Shown here: positions 59,811-64,000 of the stretch, in pieces
Layout: the number at the start of each line of letters is the position of its first letter
Position numbering within the stretch: the stretch's first letter is position 1
NCBI GenBank assembly: GCA_027625915.1
Contig: JANTQA010000032.1
Coordinates: 13,842,001-13,906,000 of the forward strand
Direction of reading: 5' to 3'
Origin: Anaeramoeba flamelloides
Taxonomy: Eukaryota > Metamonada > Anaeramoebidae
Length of the DNA: 64,000 nt
Translations under genes and position numbers: made by a program
The notes under the pieces: generated by a model
Told to the model about the DNA's origin: nothing
Seen by the model: the letters and a program-made list of their open reading frames with translations, nothing else
Database searches by the model: none

Positions 59811-60501
59811 AAAGATATGATACTATATATACGTCTATTTTTGTTATAAATATGAAACAAAATGTTTCCATTTTATTTTTTGAAAATGAAATTATTATAG
59901 TTTTAAGATCAACTATTGGTACAGAAAGAAATATTTCAATACCCCAGGTAATTGTTTTGGTCTTTCTCCTCATCAAATGATCAAACTGAAAGATTTAATC
60001 TTAATTTTAAAAATGTAAAAATGTTTTTCAAAAAAGTATCCTGTTTCGATTGTTTTTTTTTAGAGACTGAAATCCAAATTTTTGCTTATAAAAACCATTT
60101 GTTGTTAGATATTTAATCTAAACTTGTTCTTTTTGTGGTTTCAATCAAATTATACTTTAGATTTTATTTTATTTGGAGCTTTTGTAAATAATTAATAAAA
60201 TAATCAATTATTTTTAAAAACCTCGTAATTGGGAATTGAAAATTTCACTTGAGAACCTACAAATCATTTTTTTTTCTTAAACACCAACCAATCTATCAAT
60301 CTTACACTCGACTATCCGAATTTTGAATAAAAAAAAAAATCAAATTACCAATAAATTACCAATTCTTATGTTTTTTTTTTTAAAACCACAAAAAAAAATT
60401 CACACCAAATACAAGAGCGATCAGCTAAGAACTAAATTAACAAGTCCTGATTTGATAAATGATAATATTTTTTCTCAAATTTCAGTGATTGTAAACCTGA
60501 A

Positions 60502-61262
60502 GGGAATATTTTCACACCAGATTCGTCTATAATTTAAATGTATAATAATTGGATGTAAAGGATATTAATGTACCATCTTTCAAATTACACCAATAGCATG
60601 AAAATATCAACTTATATTAATATCATTAAACAATAAATAATTGGATTGTTTCTTAATGATCACGAATAAAAAATTTCAATTTGTTTTTTTTTTTCATTTG
60701 TTTTCAAATCCAAAATTAGAAAACCAAAAAAAATATATTCCAATATTTAAAAAATTCTTTTTTAGAAACTTTCAAAAGTAATTTTTTTTTTAATTTTTTA
60801 ATTTCAAAGATTAATTCAATAATTATCATCATCAAACCCAAAGAACTGAAAAGTTTGGTTTACTTTTGAGATATAACCAATTGTAACATCAGTATAATTT
60901 CAAAATTACAGAAATAAATTTTCAAAAAAAATCTATTCGTTAATTATTAAATTTTTATAAAAAATTATATTTTTTGATTTTTTTATCTACCTTTCAGTAC
61001 AATTGTTTGAAGAAATTTATTTTTCAGATTTAAGGTCTTCAGATTGATAATTCAACCTTTAAGTCTGTGGTAAAACACAGGTTTTTTTCAGAAATTGTTG
61101 GGTTTTATATTAACACAAGGATCAATTTTTAATGATTTTATCAACAAATATACAGACTTGACTAATTAAATTTAAGAAATTTTGAAACAGTATTAATAAT
61201 GTAATTAACATTCAACAATCAAAGACTTTAATTTTAGAATTCTCTTGTTATGTGTTAATTTC
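60502..61262. mobile_element. TTAA element copy R4
   Basis: Begins GGGAATATT and ends next to TTAA (61263-61266). The interior follows R1 from end to end (AATGATCAC, AATTATCATCATCAAA, TTGATAATTCAACCTTTAA words in order). It is about 761 bases, more diverged than R1. It lies in the loop between the two tRNA-iMet genes. Confidence 0.65.
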
Positions 61263-62280
61263 TTAAAAGTAAAAGATTTTTCATATCCTTCCCAAAAATA
61301 AAATTTAAATAAAATGAGAAGATTTTATGTCGTTTTAAGGACTACGTTGGCAATTTAACAATTTGCCTCAACACCTTTTGGCCCAATCTCATTTAAAAAG
61401 TGAAGTTAGGATCTTGGAAATATTTTCCAATTTGGATCAAAAACTCATTTTATGTCATTTTTTTTATGAAAAATGAAAAAGAAATTTTGAGATACGTAAA
61501 CTCGAACACCTTGTTAAGGATGGTAAAAATGAAAAAAAAAAAATCATGAATATTTAACATTAAAAAAAACTCTCAATAATAAACTTTAAAGCTAAATAAT
61601 TGTATTTTCAATGATTTTTTTGAACATTGGGTTACTTTGAATTGTTACATTGTCTCCACAAACAATTAATCCGTCCCAACCCTAATGGAAAATATTATAA
61701 GACATATAATTTGGTTTTCTATTATAAAATTGTGTTTTTTGAAAGAGAAAATTCAATTTCGATCATAAGATCAAAATTTCAACTTGTATTACTTCCTTCG
61801 AGTTTTTTTTTTTTGTAAAAGCCAAGACAAAAATTAATTTTTTCCAAGAAAAGAAATTACAGAAATCATGGAAATCAAAGAAACAAAAGAAATCACAGAA
61901 ACCCATGCAAACTTGAAAGCGTTTTTTGATCATTGCTTTTAAATTGTTTAAATCTGAGATTAAAACAATTTTGGAAAATGAAGATCCACATTAATGTAAG
62001 TTTTTTTTATTGATTTGTTTGTCAATTTCAAAAGGAAGCAAAAAATAGATAACTTATTTTTAATCTTCTATTATAAATTTTACAGTTTATGATGAGCTTT
62101 AATAACTCTTTTACGGTTTGTTGAACAAAATAAAATTTCAGAATAGAAAATCAATTTGAGGTCTTATAAATTTTTCAAGGTATTTCTGGAACGGCTGTAT
62201 CAATTATTACAAAGGGGTTGTGATTTTGACTTATTTTTTTTTGTTTCTTTTTGTTTTTCCTTGAATTAAATCTCCCCACC
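61263..62280. other. Intergenic, no clear gene
   Basis: A short word pair GACTACGTTGGCAATT occurs at about 61350 and, inverted, at about 63000, just outside the right tRNA arm. This points to an older duplication inside the loop. No supported gene. Confidence 0.4.
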
Positions 62281-62497
62281 ATGACTAAGAGGAGAGTGTC
62301 TCCTCGAATTTTTTTTGGAACAACACGATCCATGTCAAACACATAAAATATTAGGTTTCGGGTACTTCTTAGATAAAGTTTTTTTTGTTTGGATCGTTTC
62401 TTTTATAACCCAATTTGTTGTGGCAAGTATAATTTGGTTGAGATGCTGTGGGAAAGGTTTGGTGAGATTTTGCATGAAAGGATCTTTTGAAAATTAA
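62281..62497 (+). CDS. Possible small membrane protein (frame broken at a T8 run)
   Basis: An ATG frame at 62281 (MTKRRVSPRIFF) meets a T8 run at 62309-62316. One T fewer would continue it as LEQHDPCQTHKILGFGYF and on to a TAA at 62497, about 71 residues. The second half has one clear membrane segment (VFFVWIVSFITQFVVASII) followed by Cys and basic residues (RCCGKGLVRF). The composition is more protein-like and the local G+C higher than in the flanks. The family is not recognised. It could be a small gene, one exon or a remnant. Confidence 0.3.
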
Positions 62498-62714
62498 ATT
62501 TGGGAAAATTAGTCAGTTTTTGTTTTTAAAAAATAAATTTCTTTGTCAGTTGAGAAGAAAAAATGATCTTATCGATTTTTGGAATTGCGAATTTTGGTGG
62601 ATTCAATACAACACCAAACCATTTACTGTACCGTTTCATCAAAAAAATGTCTTTTTTTTCAAAGAACAAATACCTCTCATCCAAAATTGCCAATTTTCTC
62701 CATTTTGACCTTTT

Positions 62715-62810
62715 GGGTGAAAATTGAAACCATTTCATCTTAACTCACACACTAGAAAATAACACTAGTTAACCCCCAATAAGTCAAAATGGTTTTCAAT
62801 TTTCACCTGG
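62715..62810. repeat. Hairpin
   Basis: Arms 62715-62735 and 62787-62810 are near-perfect inverted copies (GGTGAAAATTGAAA against TTTCAATTTTCACC) around a 50-base loop that contains ACTAGTTAACCCCC. Confidence 0.7.
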
Positions 62811-63054
62811 AAAGAAATTTTCTCCTAAAGCTGTTTTTTCCGATCATTCTTTTTCATTTTGAGATACAAGGAATCTAAAATTCAGACTTTTTCTGAAAAA
62901 AAATTCATTTTTTCATACTTAGATCTCACTAAATAAATATTTGTGAGAAATATCAATCACCAAATACTCTTTAAAACACACCAAACAACAAATTTTCAAT
63001 TGCCAACGTAGTCGTTAATAACAAAAATAGACGTATATATAGTATCATATCTTT

Positions 63055-63127
63055 AGCATTGTGGCGCAGAGGAAGCGTGTCAGGCTCATAACCTGAAGGT
63101 CGGACGGATCGATACCTCCCAATGCTA
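63055..63127 (+). tRNA. Initiator tRNA-Met (CAT), copy 2
   Basis: Identical over all 73 bases to copy 1 at 59738-59810 on the other strand, including the extra C in the T stem. It also carries about 37 bases of identical 5' flank, so any upstream signals are duplicated too. Confidence 0.93.
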
Positions 63128-63134
63128 TAGTACC

Positions 63135-63142
63135 TTTTTTTT
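63135..63142 (+). terminator. Pol III terminator of tRNA-iMet copy 2
   Basis: T8 seven bases after the discriminator, same spacing as in copy 1. Confidence 0.85.
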
Positions 63143-63220
63143 AAAGATGATTATTAGGTTTTTACATTCTCAATTTAAAAAAAAATATAAAAAAATATGA
63201 TGTATTTTTTTTTTTTTAAA

Positions 63221-64000
63221 TTTTGGAAAAAAAAATTTTAAACTTTTTTATTTTAATAAAAAACAATTTTTTTTCATAAAATTTCTCTTTAAGGGACTAG
63301 TAACTCTTATTTATTTTTTTTTACCAAAGGTAATAGAGAAATTATTATTTACATAAGGATACAATTAAACCAGATATGAAACTTCATTTATCAACTTTCG
63401 AGAAATGAATAATCATTTTTAAAAGAGTTCATTTTTCTCATGAAAATTTTCAGCCAAAACATCTATCATTTTTTGTTGGGTTTTATGGGGACAAATTAAA
63501 AAAAGCAAAATTTGCAAAACATTTTTGTTTTGTAGAAATCCCACTTTTAGTATTTTCAGAGAGTCTTTAGGAACAAGTAACCTTGGAACCTTAATCTGTT
63601 ATTTTAAAAATACAATAAAAATAAACCAAAAATAATATTATTGAAGATCTTAAAAAAATTGATCATCTATCTTATTCACAAATAAATATTAAATTTCTTG
63701 AAATTTAAAAGACTAGTTAATATCATTTATCAAATACCAAGAATATAAACAAGGGACTATTTGTATTAAAATCAGATATATGATAATATCTATTTTTTTT
63801 TTTTTTATTAGAAATATGTTTTTGAATTTGTTTTATTGGTTTGAAAATCTTTAAAAAAATAAGAAAAAATTGTAAAGTAAATTGATAAATTTAATCTTTG
63901 GGTTGTTAATGACTTAGTGAAACAATTAAAATAGGGGTTATTAATTATTGATTATAAGTAATCAAATTAAAAAGTATTACATTTGAAGTTGAATTTTCCA
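63221..64000. other. Intergenic, old repeat copy
   Basis: From about 63297 (after TTTAAGGGACTAG) the sequence resembles 55650-56045 and, further on, 35880-36420. It is a dispersed repeat that runs to or past the right edge. No gene. Confidence 0.4.

Larger units (their letters stand above)
59648..59847. repeat. Left arm of 200-base inverted repeat around tRNA-iMet
   Basis: The reverse complement matches 63018-63220 with about one mismatch outside the A/T runs. The arm holds the whole tRNA, its terminator, about 37 bases of 5' flank and about 75 bases of 3' flank. The arms are 3.2 kb apart. Confidence 0.9.
63018..63220. repeat. Right arm of inverted repeat around tRNA-iMet
   Basis: Inverted copy of 59648-59847. 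The similarity starts abruptly at ATAACAAAAATAGACG and fades in A/T runs near 63205-63220. Confidence 0.9.

Noticed and set aside
1-64000. Retroelements, LINEs or capsid-bearing elements
   Set aside because: No reverse transcriptase, integrase, capsid or polymerase motif and no LTR pair was seen; all recognised elements are short non-autonomous DNA elements.

Overview
This window is nuclear DNA of a very AT-rich unicellular eukaryote (roughly 80% A+T by eye). The basis is GT-AG introns in most protein genes, a Pol III-type 5S rRNA gene and initiator tRNA genes with oligo-T terminators, eukaryote-specific proteins (PP2A B55, COMMD4, a DENN-type protein) and the standard stop codons. Lys/Glu/Asn-rich tails, poly-A/poly-T runs and wide gene spacing would fit an AT-rich amoeboid or anaerobic protist such as Anaeramoeba, but no species can be fixed from the sequence alone.

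Layout. 0-1.4 kb: 5' part of a multi-exon DENN (Afi1/Avl9-like) gene on the minus strand, leaving the left edge. 6.1-6.8 kb: a two-exon acidic/Lys-rich protein (+). 11.5 kb: a solitary 5S rRNA gene (-). 12.6-15.8 kb: a TPR plus coiled-coil protein (-), read as one gene broken by a single-base discrepancy in an A19 run. 22.1-27.2 kb: the five-exon PP2A B55 regulatory subunit (-), with a 2.4 kb last intron. 37.7-39.3 kb: a two-hairpin membrane protein (+). 43.0-44.2 kb: five-exon COMMD4 (-), whose first coding exon is only the ATG. 49.4-50.1 kb: two-exon adenylate kinase-like protein (-) with a degraded AMP site. 57.9-58.6 kb: a two-exon gene for a 65-residue protein (+), unrecognised. 59.7 and 63.1 kb: two identical initiator tRNA-Met genes facing each other in a nearly perfect inverted repeat.

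The rest is gene-poor and filled with small non-autonomous DNA elements. There are six copies of a palindromic Tc1/mariner-type MITE flanked by TA. A CACTA-type element forms a head-to-tail dimer and sits inside a larger terminal-inverted-repeat element. Four copies of a TTAA-flanked 750 bp element are present, one of them carrying nested insertions that include a TA-flanked 479 bp element. A set of short modular hairpins is concentrated between 40 and 51 kb. Several older dispersed repeats also occur. No retroelement, capsid-bearing element, CRISPR array or operon-like cluster was seen.

The protein genes are housekeeping genes without a shared pathway: membrane traffic (DENN, COMMD4), phosphatase targeting (B55), nucleotide metabolism (adenylate kinase-like) and scaffolding (TPR/coiled coil). 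No new multi-gene system is evident. The most unusual points are the adenylate kinase lacking its AMP-binding residues, the inverted tRNAi pair with a bulged T stem, the CACTA dimer sharing three bases at its junction, the modular hairpin field, and the small unrecognised two-exon gene.
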